Notes under the pieces: generated by a model
Database searches by the model: none
Told to the model about the DNA's origin: nothing
What the model saw: only the letters and a program-made list of their open reading frames with translations
Shown: in pieces, positions 33,902 to 41,766 of the stretch
Numbering within the stretch: the first letter of the stretch is position 1
Layout: each line of letters starts with the position of its first letter
Source of the DNA: Lachnoclostridium edouardi
GTDB lineage: Bacteria; Bacillota; Clostridia; Lachnospirales; Lachnospiraceae
Reading direction: 5' to 3'
Length of the DNA: 64,000 nucleotides
Assembly: GCF_900240245.1 (NCBI RefSeq)
Contig: NZ_OESQ01000001.1
Coordinates: 349,436-413,435 of the forward strand
Program-made: the position numbers and the translations under genes

Positions 33902-33967
33902 AAAAAAAGACGGGGAAAACAGGTAAGCAAAAAGCCTCCTGTAATTCATTGCACTGTCCCGTCTTTT
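33902..33967 (-). terminator. Terminator of the spoVA operon
   Basis: AAAAGACGGG and CCCGTCTTTT pair across a long arm that includes an inner ACAGG/CCTGT pairing. On the minus strand the stem is followed by T7, about 35 bases after the spoVAE stop. Confidence 0.7.
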
Positions 33968-34000
33968 ATATATTATGGTAGTATGGTATATTCAATTTTC

Positions 34001-34357
34001 TCAGCTTTTCATTTTCGGCTTGAAGATTAAGGCTCCCAGATAGCCAAAGATTAAGGCCCCTGATATGCCTACTGCGCTGGCGGTGAAGCCTCCTGTAAAC
34101 AGTCCCAGTACACCGTCATTTTCCAGTCCTTCTTTTATTCCCTTCCACAACGTGTTTCCAAAACCTAAAAGAGGCACTGTGGCTCCCGCCCCGGCCCACT
34201 GGGCAAAGGGCTCGTACAGGCCTAAGAATCCCAGCACAGAACCGGAAACCACTAAAAGCACCATGATCCGGCCAGGCATCAGCTTTGTATTATCCATTAA
34301 TATTTGAACCAGCAGGCAAATCATTCCTCCTACCAGAAATGCTCTAATATAGTCCAT
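34001..34357 (-). CDS. spoVAE: Stage V sporulation protein AE
   Basis: 118 residues, four hydrophobic segments, with GAGATVPLLGFGNTLWKG and the GLFTGGFTASAVGISGALIFGYLGAL ending typical of SpoVAE. With SpoVAC and SpoVAD it belongs to the inner-membrane channel that moves Ca-dipicolinic acid into the forespore and releases it at germination. It starts 14 bases after spoVAD and ends the operon. Confidence 0.93.
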   Translation of the reverse strand: MDYIRAFLVGGMICLLVQILMDNTKLMPGRIMVLLVVSGSVLGFLGLYEPFAQWAGAGATVPLLGFGNTLWKGIKEGLENDGVLGLFTGGFTASAVGISGALIFGYLGALIFKPKMKS

Positions 34358-34371
34358 ATTTTTATCTCCTT

Positions 34372-35403
34372 TTAAACACCTTCAATTTCTACGGCGTGGG
34401 CGATTCCCGGAATGCTTTGGCCTTCATTGAAGCTGACAGTAGAAAGAAGGGCCCCTGTAGGAACAAATAAAACCCTCTTCCACCTTTTTTCCTGTATTTG
34501 TTTTAAAATATACCCGCACAAGGTTACGGCAGAACAGCCGCAGCCGCTTCCGCCGGCGTGAGTATCCTGACTGTTTTTATCATAGATTTCAATTCCGCAA
34601 TCCATATATATTTTCTCCAGGTCTCTTCCGCCCTGCTTCATAAAGTCTAAAAGAATTGTTCTCCCTACTTCTCCCAGATCGCCTGTAATAATCTTGTCAT
34701 AATATGCAGCCTCTCTGTTGTTGTCCACCAGATTTCTATTAATAGTGTCAACTGCGGCAGGGGCCATGGCGGCTCCCATATTCATTGAATCCTGGGCTCC
34801 CATGTCCACAATTTTTCCCGTGGTGATTCCTGTAATTTTAGCTATGACGCCTTTGCTTTCATTGGCGGACAGCTTGGCAGGATCTGCTAAAACTGCCGCT
34901 CCGCAGCCGGTAACTGTCCAGGTGGAGGAAAACGGTCTTTGATTTCCATATCCTAAAGGAAAACGGAACTGTTTTTCAGCAGTGGCAAAATGACTGGAGG
35001 CGGCGGCCATAACCTTGTCTGCAAATCCGCCGGCAATGGTCATAGAAGCCAGGCCTAAAGCCTCCCCCATGGTGGAACAGGCGCCGTAAAGACCGAAAAA
35101 CGGGATTTGAAAATCCATGGTTCCAAAAGAAGTGGCAATCAGCTGTCCCAGCAAGTCTCCGGCAAATAAATACCTGATGTCCTGCTTTTCCACCCCGCTT
35201 TTTTCCATGGCCAGCTCTCCCGCCTGCTTCTGCATAGCGCTTTCCGCCTGCTCCCAGGTTTTCTCCCCAAACATATCGTCCTGCTCCACCACGTCAAAAT
35301 ACCCGGCCAAAGGACCCTGGCCCTCTTTTTTGCCTACAATAGAGGCAGCCCCTAAAATTACAGGCTCTTTTTCAAACTTTACACTGGATGTTCCAACCTG
35401 CAT
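34372..35403 (-). CDS. spoVAD: Stage V sporulation protein AD
   Basis: 343 residues with the thiolase-like fold of SpoVAD. Recognisable stretches are FFGLYGACSTMGEALGLASM, GYGNQRPFSSTWTVTGCGAAVL, GGSGCGCSAVTLCGYIL and VPTGALLSTVSFNEGQSIPGIAHAVEIE. It is the soluble DPA-binding subunit, attached to the outer face of the spore inner membrane. Length and neighbours are standard. Confidence 0.96.
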   Translation of the reverse strand: MQVGTSSVKFEKEPVILGAASIVGKKEGQGPLAGYFDVVEQDDMFGEKTWEQAESAMQKQAGELAMEKSGVEKQDIRYLFAGDLLGQLIATSFGTMDFQIPFFGLYGACSTMGEALGLASMTIAGGFADKVMAAASSHFATAEKQFRFPLGYGNQRPFSSTWTVTGCGAAVLADPAKLSANESKGVIAKITGITTGKIVDMGAQDSMNMGAAMAPAAVDTINRNLVDNNREAAYYDKIITGDLGEVGRTILLDFMKQGGRDLEKIYMDCGIEIYDKNSQDTHAGGSGCGCSAVTLCGYILKQIQEKRWKRVLFVPTGALLSTVSFNEGQSIPGIAHAVEIEGV

Positions 35404-35475
35404 CTGTATTTTCCCTTCTTTCTCCTATTAGCCATTTATTTTTACTGTTTTATATTTTGTCTATATACAGCCGGA

Positions 35476-35925
35476 TTACACAGCGAACTTCTGCCATATC
35501 AGATAAATAATTCCCAACAGCCAGCTTGTAAATATGCCGTATAATATTACCGGCCCTGCAATAGTAAAGATCTTGCAGCCTGTGCCGAAAACATTTCCCT
35601 CTACTTTAAATTCTGTGGCAGGGGCGGCTACAGAATTGGCAAATCCTGTAATAGGCACCAGGGCTCCTGCTCCTGCAAATTTTACCAGCTTAGGGTACAG
35701 ATTCATACCTGTAGCTAAAACGCTGAGGCCAATGAGAATTAATGTTTCCCACCCGGCAGCCGTATCCTTATCCAGGCCTCTTGCCATTAGCATATTTAAA
35801 ATCCCCTGTCCCAAAGTACAGATTAAGCCTCCGATTAAAAAGGCCCATAAAAGATTCAGCCACTTATTGTGTACCGGAGTTATCTGCTTTACATAGGACT
35901 CATATAGTTTTTTATTTGCTTCCAA
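35476..35925 (-). CDS. spoVAC: Stage V sporulation protein AC
   Basis: 149 residues, with KKLYESYVKQITPVHNKW at the start, four membrane helices and GAGALVPITGFANSVAAPATEFKVEG, all typical of SpoVAC, the mechanosensitive channel part of the DPA transporter. It is paralogous to SpoVAE at the GAGAxVPxxGFxN segment. Confidence 0.95.
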   Translation of the reverse strand: MEANKKLYESYVKQITPVHNKWLNLLWAFLIGGLICTLGQGILNMLMARGLDKDTAAGWETLILIGLSVLATGMNLYPKLVKFAGAGALVPITGFANSVAAPATEFKVEGNVFGTGCKIFTIAGPVILYGIFTSWLLGIIYLIWQKFAV

Positions 35926-35947
35926 TTTTTATCTCCTTTCAAGCCAA

Positions 35948-36388
35948 TTACCCGCCAAAGCCTTTGGCAAAATAAATTAAGGCTCCTGTAAGCTTTCCTG
36001 CGCCGATGGACAAAATTAAATACTGCAGGCCTACGGCCAGGTGAATTCTTCTGCTGATAACAGGAAGAGCTTTTAATGTTTCGGCTAAGGACATAACAAG
36101 ACATCCTACAAAAATTCCCACAGACAGCCCGCATACCAGTAAAAATGCGTTTGACAGCCATTGTCCTGGTATGTGAAAGGGAATTTCGTAAATATCTGAA
36201 ATATTTCCCAGTATTCCCCCTATAATAATAATGGTCTCATAAAGGAGAATATGGCTGTTTGTGTGAGTTCTGCCAATAAGCCGGGGATATACGCCGATAA
36301 TGGCCAAAAAAGCAAATACCCCGGCTGCGATTACTCCGCCTGCAGACAGGCCGGCAAAAATCAGCACCAGATATTTAAGTAACATCAA
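35948..36388 (-). CDS. spoVAB: Stage V sporulation protein AB
   Basis: 146 residues with about five membrane helices: LVLIFAGLSAGGVIAAGVFAFLAIIGVYPRL at the start, then YETIIIIGGILG and a central GLSVGIFVGCLVMSLAE. Matches SpoVAB in size and in position between spoVAA and spoVAC. Its start overlaps the end of spoVAA by 14 bases, so the two are co-translated. Confidence 0.9.
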   Translation of the reverse strand: MMLLKYLVLIFAGLSAGGVIAAGVFAFLAIIGVYPRLIGRTHTNSHILLYETIIIIGGILGNISDIYEIPFHIPGQWLSNAFLLVCGLSVGIFVGCLVMSLAETLKALPVISRRIHLAVGLQYLILSIGAGKLTGALIYFAKGFGG

Positions 36389-37007
36389 TATCCGACTCCT
36401 TTCTGCCTGCGTTTTGAATCAGTGTTTTGCTTACGTTATCTTCATAAAGGCGCATTTCCACCTCTAAAGGCGTAGGGTCAGTATTAATTTTATATTTTGC
36501 AAAGTGGTTAAAAAATCCAATGATCCCTAAAGCCAGGCCTACAGAGTAGGACACCTCCAGCACTGTAAATCCATTTGACTCTTTTCCTGTAACCAGAAGG
36601 TAAATTTCGCTGAATACATCTGTAACATTTACATCATTGTTAAAGGTCATAATGGCAAAGGCCGCTCCGAAAAAGCAGAGCAAACAGACAAATATTGTTT
36701 TTATCCACTCCCATGTTCTCCTTGGCTTGTGAGGCACATGATAATCAATAATATAATCTACCTCTCCTATATTATTAATCTGCAGATCTGGAAACTGCTT
36801 CTGAATGTCCTGTATAATATCCAGCACATTTTCCATATATCTTCTGTTTTTATCTAAACGAATGGCCTTTACCTTCATGGCATTGACGCGGTTTTCAATG
36901 TTTCTGTCATCGCAGTAAATTTTTGCAATGTCTTTTAAAAACACATCCTTGTTCCGCACCTCTGTTATCTGACTGACGTTCAGATACAATGTTTTTTGAC
37001 TGCTCAT
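36375..37007 (-). CDS. spoVAA: Stage V sporulation protein AA
   Basis: 210 residues from ATG 37007, which follows GGTGG and overlaps the preceding small ORF's stop as ATGA; an upstream in-frame start at 37067 would lie within that ORF and is less likely. It has a cytoplasmic N-terminal domain (LYLNVSQITEVRNKDVFLKDIAKIYC) and two membrane helices (about 122-140 and 160-185), the SpoVAA layout. It is an accessory component of the SpoVA channel and is required with spoVAB in Bacillus. Confidence 0.9.
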   Translation of the reverse strand: MSSQKTLYLNVSQITEVRNKDVFLKDIAKIYCDDRNIENRVNAMKVKAIRLDKNRRYMENVLDIIQDIQKQFPDLQINNIGEVDYIIDYHVPHKPRRTWEWIKTIFVCLLCFFGAAFAIMTFNNDVNVTDVFSEIYLLVTGKESNGFTVLEVSYSVGLALGIIGFFNHFAKYKINTDPTPLEVEMRLYEDNVSKTLIQNAGRKESDIDVT

Positions 37008-37195
37008 AGGTCCACCGTCGCTTCTTTTGCCACCGCTCTGCCCGGCCAGGCGCTGGTTTCCTGCCATACTAAGGTTCCCTCCTGGCCTTCTGTTCTCAAA
37101 TTAAAGCGGAACAAACAGTACCATATGGCTGCCAGCACCATGAAAAGGCACAGAAGCATTGTCAGCACACCTACTTTTTGTCTCCATGTTTCCAT
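37004..37195 (-). CDS. Small membrane protein heading the spoVA transcript (unknown)
   Basis: 63 residues with one hydrophobic helix (about 9-30, VGVLTMLLCLFMVLAAIWYCLF) and a polar tail containing GTLVWQETSAWPGRAV. I do not recognise a family. Reasons to believe it: its stop overlaps the spoVAA start as ATGA; it follows sigF closely; and a sigma-G/F-type promoter lies directly upstream, making it the first cistron of the forespore spoVA message. The SD (AAGGA, 11 bases off) is modest. A forespore membrane role connected with SpoVA is inference from position. Confidence 0.65.
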   Translation of the reverse strand: METWRQKVGVLTMLLCLFMVLAAIWYCLFRFNLRTEGQEGTLVWQETSAWPGRAVAKEATVDL

Positions 37196-37232
37196 ATTTA
37201 CTCACATCCTTTTCTATGGGATTTTATATGAG

Positions 37233-37261
37233 TATTATGTTGCATAGTCTGAATTTTATTC
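37233..37261 (-). promoter_or_regulatory. Sigma-G/sigma-F-type promoter of the spoVA operon
   Basis: Minus strand GAATA (37261-37257), 17 bp, CATAATA (37239-37233). This fits the forespore consensus (gHATR, 17-18 bp, CATnHTA). The -35 touches the sigF stop codon. It would allow spoVA expression in the forespore independently of the spoIIA promoter. Confidence 0.6.
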
Positions 37262-37974
37262 TAAATTTTTTCTCTTAATTGTTTCAAAATTTTCTTTTCC
37301 AAACGGGATACCTGAACCTGGGAAATATTCAGGTCTTTTGCAATATAACTTTGAGTTTGATTATAAAAATATCTTCTCACAATGATTTCCCGCTCTTTTT
37401 CTCCTAAGGACATTAAAAGCTCTTTTAAAACCATTCTGTTTAAAAGCTCTTCTTCCCCGCTGCTTTCCTCCTCCAGCCTGTCCATCAGGCAAATATTTTT
37501 TTCATCGCTTCCCCCCACGGATTTATAAAGTGATTCTACTTCCGCCCCTGCTTCCATAGATGCCGCCACTTCCTCCACGCTGACCTGCAGCTGATAAGCA
37601 ATTTCGTCAATCGTAGGTTCCCTGCCAAGACTTGTGGACAGGCTTTCTCTGGCCGCTCCCGCCTTGGCCCCCAGCTCCTTTATGGAGCGGCTGACCTTGA
37701 TCATTCCGTCGTCCCTGAGAAATCGTTTAATTTCCCCTGTTATCATGGGAACTGCGTATGTGGAAAACCGCACGTCAAATGATAAATCAAACTTGTCTAT
37801 GGCTTTCATTAAGCCAATACTTCCAATTTGAAATAAATCCTCCAGTTCGTATCCTCTGCCTGAAAATCTTCTTACAATGCTCCAAATCAGGCCTACATTG
37901 TCCATTACCAGCCTGTCCCTTGCATTTTTATCCCCTTTGTGAGCCATTTCTATTAATTTTATGGTCTCATCCAT
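37261..37974 (-). CDS. sigF: Forespore RNA polymerase sigma-F factor
   Basis: 237 residues. Sigma region 2 reads NVGLIWSIVRRFSGRGYELEDLFQIGSIGLMKAIDKFD-type sequence (about 26-65), then RFSTYAVPMITGEIKRFLRDDG and region 4 with a C-terminal HTH (YIAKDLNISQVQVSRLEKKIL). This is the first forespore-specific sigma factor, held inactive by SpoIIAB until SpoIIAA releases it. Third gene of the spoIIA operon, six bases after spoIIAB; spoVA follows as in Bacillus. Confidence 0.96.
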   Translation of the reverse strand: MDETIKLIEMAHKGDKNARDRLVMDNVGLIWSIVRRFSGRGYELEDLFQIGSIGLMKAIDKFDLSFDVRFSTYAVPMITGEIKRFLRDDGMIKVSRSIKELGAKAGAARESLSTSLGREPTIDEIAYQLQVSVEEVAASMEAGAEVESLYKSVGGSDEKNICLMDRLEEESSGEEELLNRMVLKELLMSLGEKEREIIVRRYFYNQTQSYIAKDLNISQVQVSRLEKKILKQLREKI

Positions 37975-37980
37975 AAGGGA

Positions 37981-38412
37981 TCAACCTCCTATGTATTTTT
38001 TCATGGCAATACAAGTACCTTGTCCCAGCGCCGACTCTACATGCACCTCGTCCATAAATGCTTCCATAAAGGAAAAACCCATACCGGACCGTTCTCCTGT
38101 TTTGTCAGTGGTGTACATAGGCTCCATAGCCTTTTCCACATCAGGAATCCCCACGCCTTTGTCACAAATAGAAATTTCCAAGGTGTGTTCCCACGCGGAG
38201 GCTTCCATAAAAATAATTCCTTCTCCCCCTTTATAGCCGTGAATCACTGCATTTGTCACAGCCTCTGACACTGCTGTTTTCACGTCGTCTATTTCCTCCA
38301 GGGTAGGATTTAGCCTGCTCATAAATACTGCGATTACCACCCTGGCAAATTCCTCATTTTTAGAAAGACTGTCCATCTCGATTTTTAATACTTCCCTTTT
38401 TTTCGTTTCCAC
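37981..38412 (-). CDS. spoIIAB: Anti-sigma-F factor and serine kinase SpoIIAB
   Basis: 143 residues with the GHKL ATPase fold: N-box EAVTNAVIHGYKG, G1-box ISICDKGVGIPDVEKAMEP, and G2-type ERSGMGFSFMEAFMDEV. SpoIIAB binds and inhibits sigma-F and phosphorylates SpoIIAA. It lies between spoIIAA (13-base gap) and sigF. Confidence 0.96.
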   Translation of the reverse strand: METKKREVLKIEMDSLSKNEEFARVVIAVFMSRLNPTLEEIDDVKTAVSEAVTNAVIHGYKGGEGIIFMEASAWEHTLEISICDKGVGIPDVEKAMEPMYTTDKTGERSGMGFSFMEAFMDEVHVESALGQGTCIAMKKYIGG

Positions 38413-38425
38413 AATATTCTCCCTC

Positions 38426-38770
38426 CTAGCTTGCTAAAGCATCGTCCTTTGTATCAAACAGCTGTACCAGCTTTAAAATTCCCCCCATGGAAAGAATTCT
38501 GTTTACCTGAGGCCCGGCCCCGTAGATGGCCACCTTTCCTCCGCTGGCCGCCATCTGTTTATATCTGTTTAGCAGCACCCCGATTCCTGAGGAATCCATA
38601 AAAACTGTCTGAGAAAAGTCAAATATCACCTTGTTTACAAAGTTTTCTGCAAGCAGCAGATCTGTTTCGTATTTTAGGTTGCGGCAGTTGTGGTGGTCCA
38701 GCTCTTTCGGCAGGTGGACAATCAGCACCGTGCCTTTTGCCTCATAAGTAAAAGTTTGAGTTATTGTCAT
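38426..38770 (-). CDS. spoIIAA: Anti-anti-sigma-F factor SpoIIAA
   Basis: 114 residues, a STAS domain with the phosphorylatable Ser in VFMDSSGIGVLLNRY (about residues 54-68). Unphosphorylated SpoIIAA frees sigma-F from SpoIIAB. First gene of the spoIIA operon, with AAAGGAG before the ATG. Confidence 0.95.
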   Translation of the reverse strand: MTITQTFTYEAKGTVLIVHLPKELDHHNCRNLKYETDLLLAENFVNKVIFDFSQTVFMDSSGIGVLLNRYKQMAASGGKVAIYGAGPQVNRILSMGGILKLVQLFDTKDDALAS

Positions 38771-38789
38771 AATAAAAGCTCCTTTCCTG

Positions 38790-38818
38790 TTTCAGGTTTT
38801 TTTATTTTCAAATCCTGG
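38790..38818 (-). promoter_or_regulatory. Possible sigma-H promoter of the spoIIA operon
   Basis: Minus strand CCAGGATTT matches the sigma-H -35 (RnAGGAwWW); 13 bases on, CCTGAAA resembles the -10 (RnnGAAT) with one mismatch. In Bacillus, spoIIA is a sigma-H and Spo0A target. Confidence 0.4.
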
Positions 38819-38830
38819 TTTTCAGACAGC

Positions 38831-38887
38831 AAAAAAAGAAAGACATTACAAAAGAACCTGTTTTCTTCTGTAGTGTCTTTCTTTTTT
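38831..38887 (-). terminator. Terminator after the TPR gene, upstream of spoIIAA
   Basis: AAAAGAAAGACATTACA pairs with TGTAGTGTCTTTCTTTT (one mismatch) around a loop of about 20 bases. On the minus strand the stem is followed by T7. It insulates spoIIA from the folC/TPR transcript. Confidence 0.8.
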
Positions 38888-38924
38888 ATCTTTCGCCTGT
38901 ACACTGTGGGTATCAAGCTGTCAT

Positions 38925-40232
38925 TTAATATCCCCGCTCTGTCTTGGCTCTTTCCGCCAGGTCCGAATCGGAATAATTCATAATCACTTCTCCAAACAGC
39001 TGGTTTGCCGTGTCAGTATCATTCATGTTTTTGTACACCATAGCCTGATTAAATATTACTTCAGGATTATCTCCTTTTATTCTCAGACTTTTGGCGTAAA
39101 AATCTAAGGCCGCCTGATTATTGCCGGCTGCCGCCGCCTGATCTCCTAAATCAGCCAGTACCTGATATCCCTCTGATGCCATATCCCCCTGGATTTCTGC
39201 AATAATAGGCTGAAGAGGTTCATCTGTAATCTGGCTGGAGTCCATGTTGGCGTAAATCTGTACAGCTGTGTTAAAATCGTCGTTTCTGTAGGCCTGAAGC
39301 ACCTGGGCCAGCATACTGTACTGGTTTAAAACACCTCCGCTTTCGTCGGCCATGGCTTCTAAGGAGGTTTCCGCAGACTGCTTTGCCTCTGTAGCGTCAG
39401 AAAGCTCCCTTGTCAGCTTGTCCACCTCTAAATTTTTGCTGTTTAACATCTCGCTGTATTCCTGAATTTCTTTATTGTGGGCCACATTTAAGGCCTTTGT
39501 CCTGGCAGGCAGCACTAAAAATGTAAATGCAGCCACTCCTAGTACCAGACCTATGACAATATTAATTACCATCTGAGTCCCGGTATTCTCCTTGTAAGTA
39601 GGAGGGAGAATTACATCGTCATCCTGCATCTGCTTGTGGGAAAAAGCATTGTGCAGCTTACGCTTCTCAATCTCCGCCCGGCCTGTATTGGTCTTTACAA
39701 TAGACATATACCACTGGGCTTTTGGATTGTTTTTATCAATCTGGAGCACCTTATATAAGGACTTCCCGGCTTTTGTGTAGTCCTCATGGGCCATATAAAG
39801 CACTGCTAAAAGCAAATGTGCCTTCACAAAATTAGGCTTGTCCTCCACTACTGCCGCCAGCTGAAGCACGGCTAAATCGTCGCTTCCCCCTTTGGCGTAC
39901 CACAAAGCCTGATTATATTTTTTTACGCTTTGGCTGGCAACCTCCAGCCTGCCAGGCTTTCTTTGGATTTCATCCAAGTAATAGTCGCATCTGTTATTTT
40001 CCGGCTGCAGGTTTAAACTGATTACCCACTGGACAATGGCGTCCGATACCTCGCCTACTTCATAATAGATCAGTCCCAGCAGATTTCTGGCGTCTGTCTG
40101 ATACTTGTTAAAATGAAGGCTTTTCTTCAGGCATTCTGCGGCTCCTGTCAGGTCCCTGATCTGAGCCTTCTCCAGACCAATATTGTAAAAGCTGTTTGCA
40201 ATCTGGTGGTTTCTTCTTACATAATAATCCAT
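38925..40232 (-). CDS. TPR-repeat membrane protein
   Basis: 435 residues. The N-terminal cytoplasmic half (about 1-180) consists of TPR helices (NSFYNIGLEKAQIRDLTGAAECLKKSL, AHLLLAVLYMAHEDYTKAGKSLYKVL). One membrane helix follows (about 222-245, VINIVIGLVLGVAAFTFLVLP), then a coiled coil (about 255-300) and a second TPR group outside the membrane (about 310-435). TPR domains on both sides suggest a scaffold linking cytoplasmic and cell-surface partners. No specific family recognised. It follows folC and the 45-residue ORF. Confidence 0.8.
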   Translation of the reverse strand: MDYYVRRNHQIANSFYNIGLEKAQIRDLTGAAECLKKSLHFNKYQTDARNLLGLIYYEVGEVSDAIVQWVISLNLQPENNRCDYYLDEIQRKPGRLEVASQSVKKYNQALWYAKGGSDDLAVLQLAAVVEDKPNFVKAHLLLAVLYMAHEDYTKAGKSLYKVLQIDKNNPKAQWYMSIVKTNTGRAEIEKRKLHNAFSHKQMQDDDVILPPTYKENTGTQMVINIVIGLVLGVAAFTFLVLPARTKALNVAHNKEIQEYSEMLNSKNLEVDKLTRELSDATEAKQSAETSLEAMADESGGVLNQYSMLAQVLQAYRNDDFNTAVQIYANMDSSQITDEPLQPIIAEIQGDMASEGYQVLADLGDQAAAAGNNQAALDFYAKSLRIKGDNPEVIFNQAMVYKNMNDTDTANQLFGEVIMNYSDSDLAERAKTERGY

Positions 40233-40247
40233 AGATACTCCGTTTTT

Positions 40248-40385
40248 CTACTGCTGTCTCGCCTTCATAAGCTCCATCATAATGTCCGTCATATCAGTAA
40301 GGTCGCTTTTTACAATGGCGTCCTCCACCTCGTCCACATCCATGCTGGGCTTATATTTACTGATTTCTTCATCAAAATTTATCAT
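40248..40385 (-). CDS. Small acidic protein between folC and the TPR gene (unknown)
   Basis: A 45-residue ORF beginning MINFDEEISKYKPSM and ending MMELMKARQQ, rich in Asp, Glu and Met. It has an excellent ribosome site (GGAGG seven bases before ATG 40385), overlaps the folC stop by 14 bases, and ends 15 bases before the TPR gene's start. No homologue comes to mind. The strong SD and tight packing make it a credible gene; function unknown. Confidence 0.65.
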   Translation of the reverse strand: MINFDEEISKYKPSMDVDEVEDAIVKSDLTDMTDIMMELMKARQQ

Positions 40386-41676
40386 GGCTTTGCCTCCTTA
40401 TTACAGCCTTCACCTGACCTGCAAAGTAAAGGGAACCTGCAAAAAACAATAATTCTTCAGGCCTCTTTGTCCTCAGGCCGTACAGCACTGCCTCTTCCAC
40501 TGTATCAAAGCTTGTCACTAAATTGGCGCCTGCCTTTTGAAAAGCTTCTGCCATTCTTTTTGTCTCCAGTCCTCTCAGGCTGTCAATGTGAGCAACAATC
40601 ACTTCCTCCCAGTCTTCAGCCTGACACAGAATTTTCGCCATTTTTTCATACTCTTTATCAGAAACAGCGGCAAACAAAAGCCTGCCTTTTTTCCTTTTGT
40701 TTTTTAACAGGGCTGCGGCGTCCTTTGCAAAAGCTTCTATTCCGTGAGCGTTGTGGGCTCCGTCCAAATAAACTTCCGGAAAAATTTCCTCCATTCTGGC
40801 CGGCCATTTTGTCATGGAAATTCCTGTTTTTACTATTTCAGCAGAAAGTTCTGCCACAGCCATAACTTCCAGGGCTTTTACAGCCAAAGCGCAGTTTGCC
40901 GCCTGATATCCCGCCGGAAAGGGGACGTAAAATTCCTGTTTTTCTCCCCGGTACATACAGGAAACAGTAATACTCCCGCCTTCCTCATTAAGCTTCCAGG
41001 AAAAATCCTCAGCCGTAACCGGAATACAAGGAGCCTTAGCCTGGCTCCCAGCCTGTATCACCACATTTGATGTTTCTTTACATCTGCCGTCAAAAACCAC
41101 CGGTATCTTAGGCCGGATAATTCCAGCCTTTTCTCCTGCAATTTTTTCCAAGGTGTCCCCTAAATATTCCATGTGGTCCATTCCCACAGAAGTGATTAGG
41201 CACAAATAAGGGTTGCAGGCGCTGGTTACGTCCAGCCTTCCCCCCATGCCTGTTTCTAAAATCACATAATCTGCAGAAACTCTTAAAAAATAAACCATTG
41301 CCACATAAAACAGAAATTCAAAATAAGACGGATGAGAGATCCCCTCCTTTTCCATCTGCTTTACTTCTTTATAAACCTTCTCAAAGCAAGATTGAAATTC
41401 CCGGCTGGAGATCATCTTTCCGTTTATTAAAATTCTTTCTCTAATATCCTCTAAATGAGGGGACACAAAGGTTCCTACCTGATATCCTGCCCAAACTAAA
41501 ACAGAGGTGAGAAAGGCGCAGACAGAGCCTTTCCCATTGGTCCCCGCCACATGTATAATTTTACAGGGAATGGTTTTTACCAGCCGGTTTAAAATTTTTT
41601 CCGCCAGCTCTACTGAATGCTTTTCCTTTGTAAACATAGGAATATTCATCAGATATTCTTCTGCCTTTTGTTCCAT
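40372..41676 (-). CDS. folC: Folylpolyglutamate synthase / dihydrofolate synthase
   Basis: 434 residues, Mur-ligase-type: P-loop VAGTNGKGSVCAFL (about 43-56), YVILETGMGGRLDVTSACNP, VGMDHMEYLGDTLEKIAGEKAGIIR and LDGAHNAHGIEAF. It adds glutamate to folates so that they are retained and used by one-carbon enzymes. It has its own promoter and leads the small transcript folC-orf45-TPR. Confidence 0.95.
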   Translation of the reverse strand: MEQKAEEYLMNIPMFTKEKHSVELAEKILNRLVKTIPCKIIHVAGTNGKGSVCAFLTSVLVWAGYQVGTFVSPHLEDIRERILINGKMISSREFQSCFEKVYKEVKQMEKEGISHPSYFEFLFYVAMVYFLRVSADYVILETGMGGRLDVTSACNPYLCLITSVGMDHMEYLGDTLEKIAGEKAGIIRPKIPVVFDGRCKETSNVVIQAGSQAKAPCIPVTAEDFSWKLNEEGGSITVSCMYRGEKQEFYVPFPAGYQAANCALAVKALEVMAVAELSAEIVKTGISMTKWPARMEEIFPEVYLDGAHNAHGIEAFAKDAAALLKNKRKKGRLLFAAVSDKEYEKMAKILCQAEDWEEVIVAHIDSLRGLETKRMAEAFQKAGANLVTSFDTVEEAVLYGLRTKRPEELLFFAGSLYFAGQVKAVIRRQSHDKF

Positions 41677-41699
41677 CTGCTGTTTCTTCCTCTCTGACT

Positions 41700-41727
41700 A
41701 TTATAATATAAAGGCGGACAGATGCAA
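41700..41727 (-). promoter_or_regulatory. Promoter of folC
   Basis: Minus strand TTGCAT (41727-41722), 16 bp, TATAAT (41705-41700), about 25 bases before the folC ATG. Confidence 0.55.
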
Positions 41728-41766
41728 GGAGATTCTGTCGGGAAAAATCGACTTTCCATGTTCCTT

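Noticed and set aside
33733..33981. 82-codon plus-strand ORF in the tctB/spoVAE interval
   Set aside because: No ribosome site, low-complexity AT-rich composition, and it runs over the spoVA terminator hairpin.
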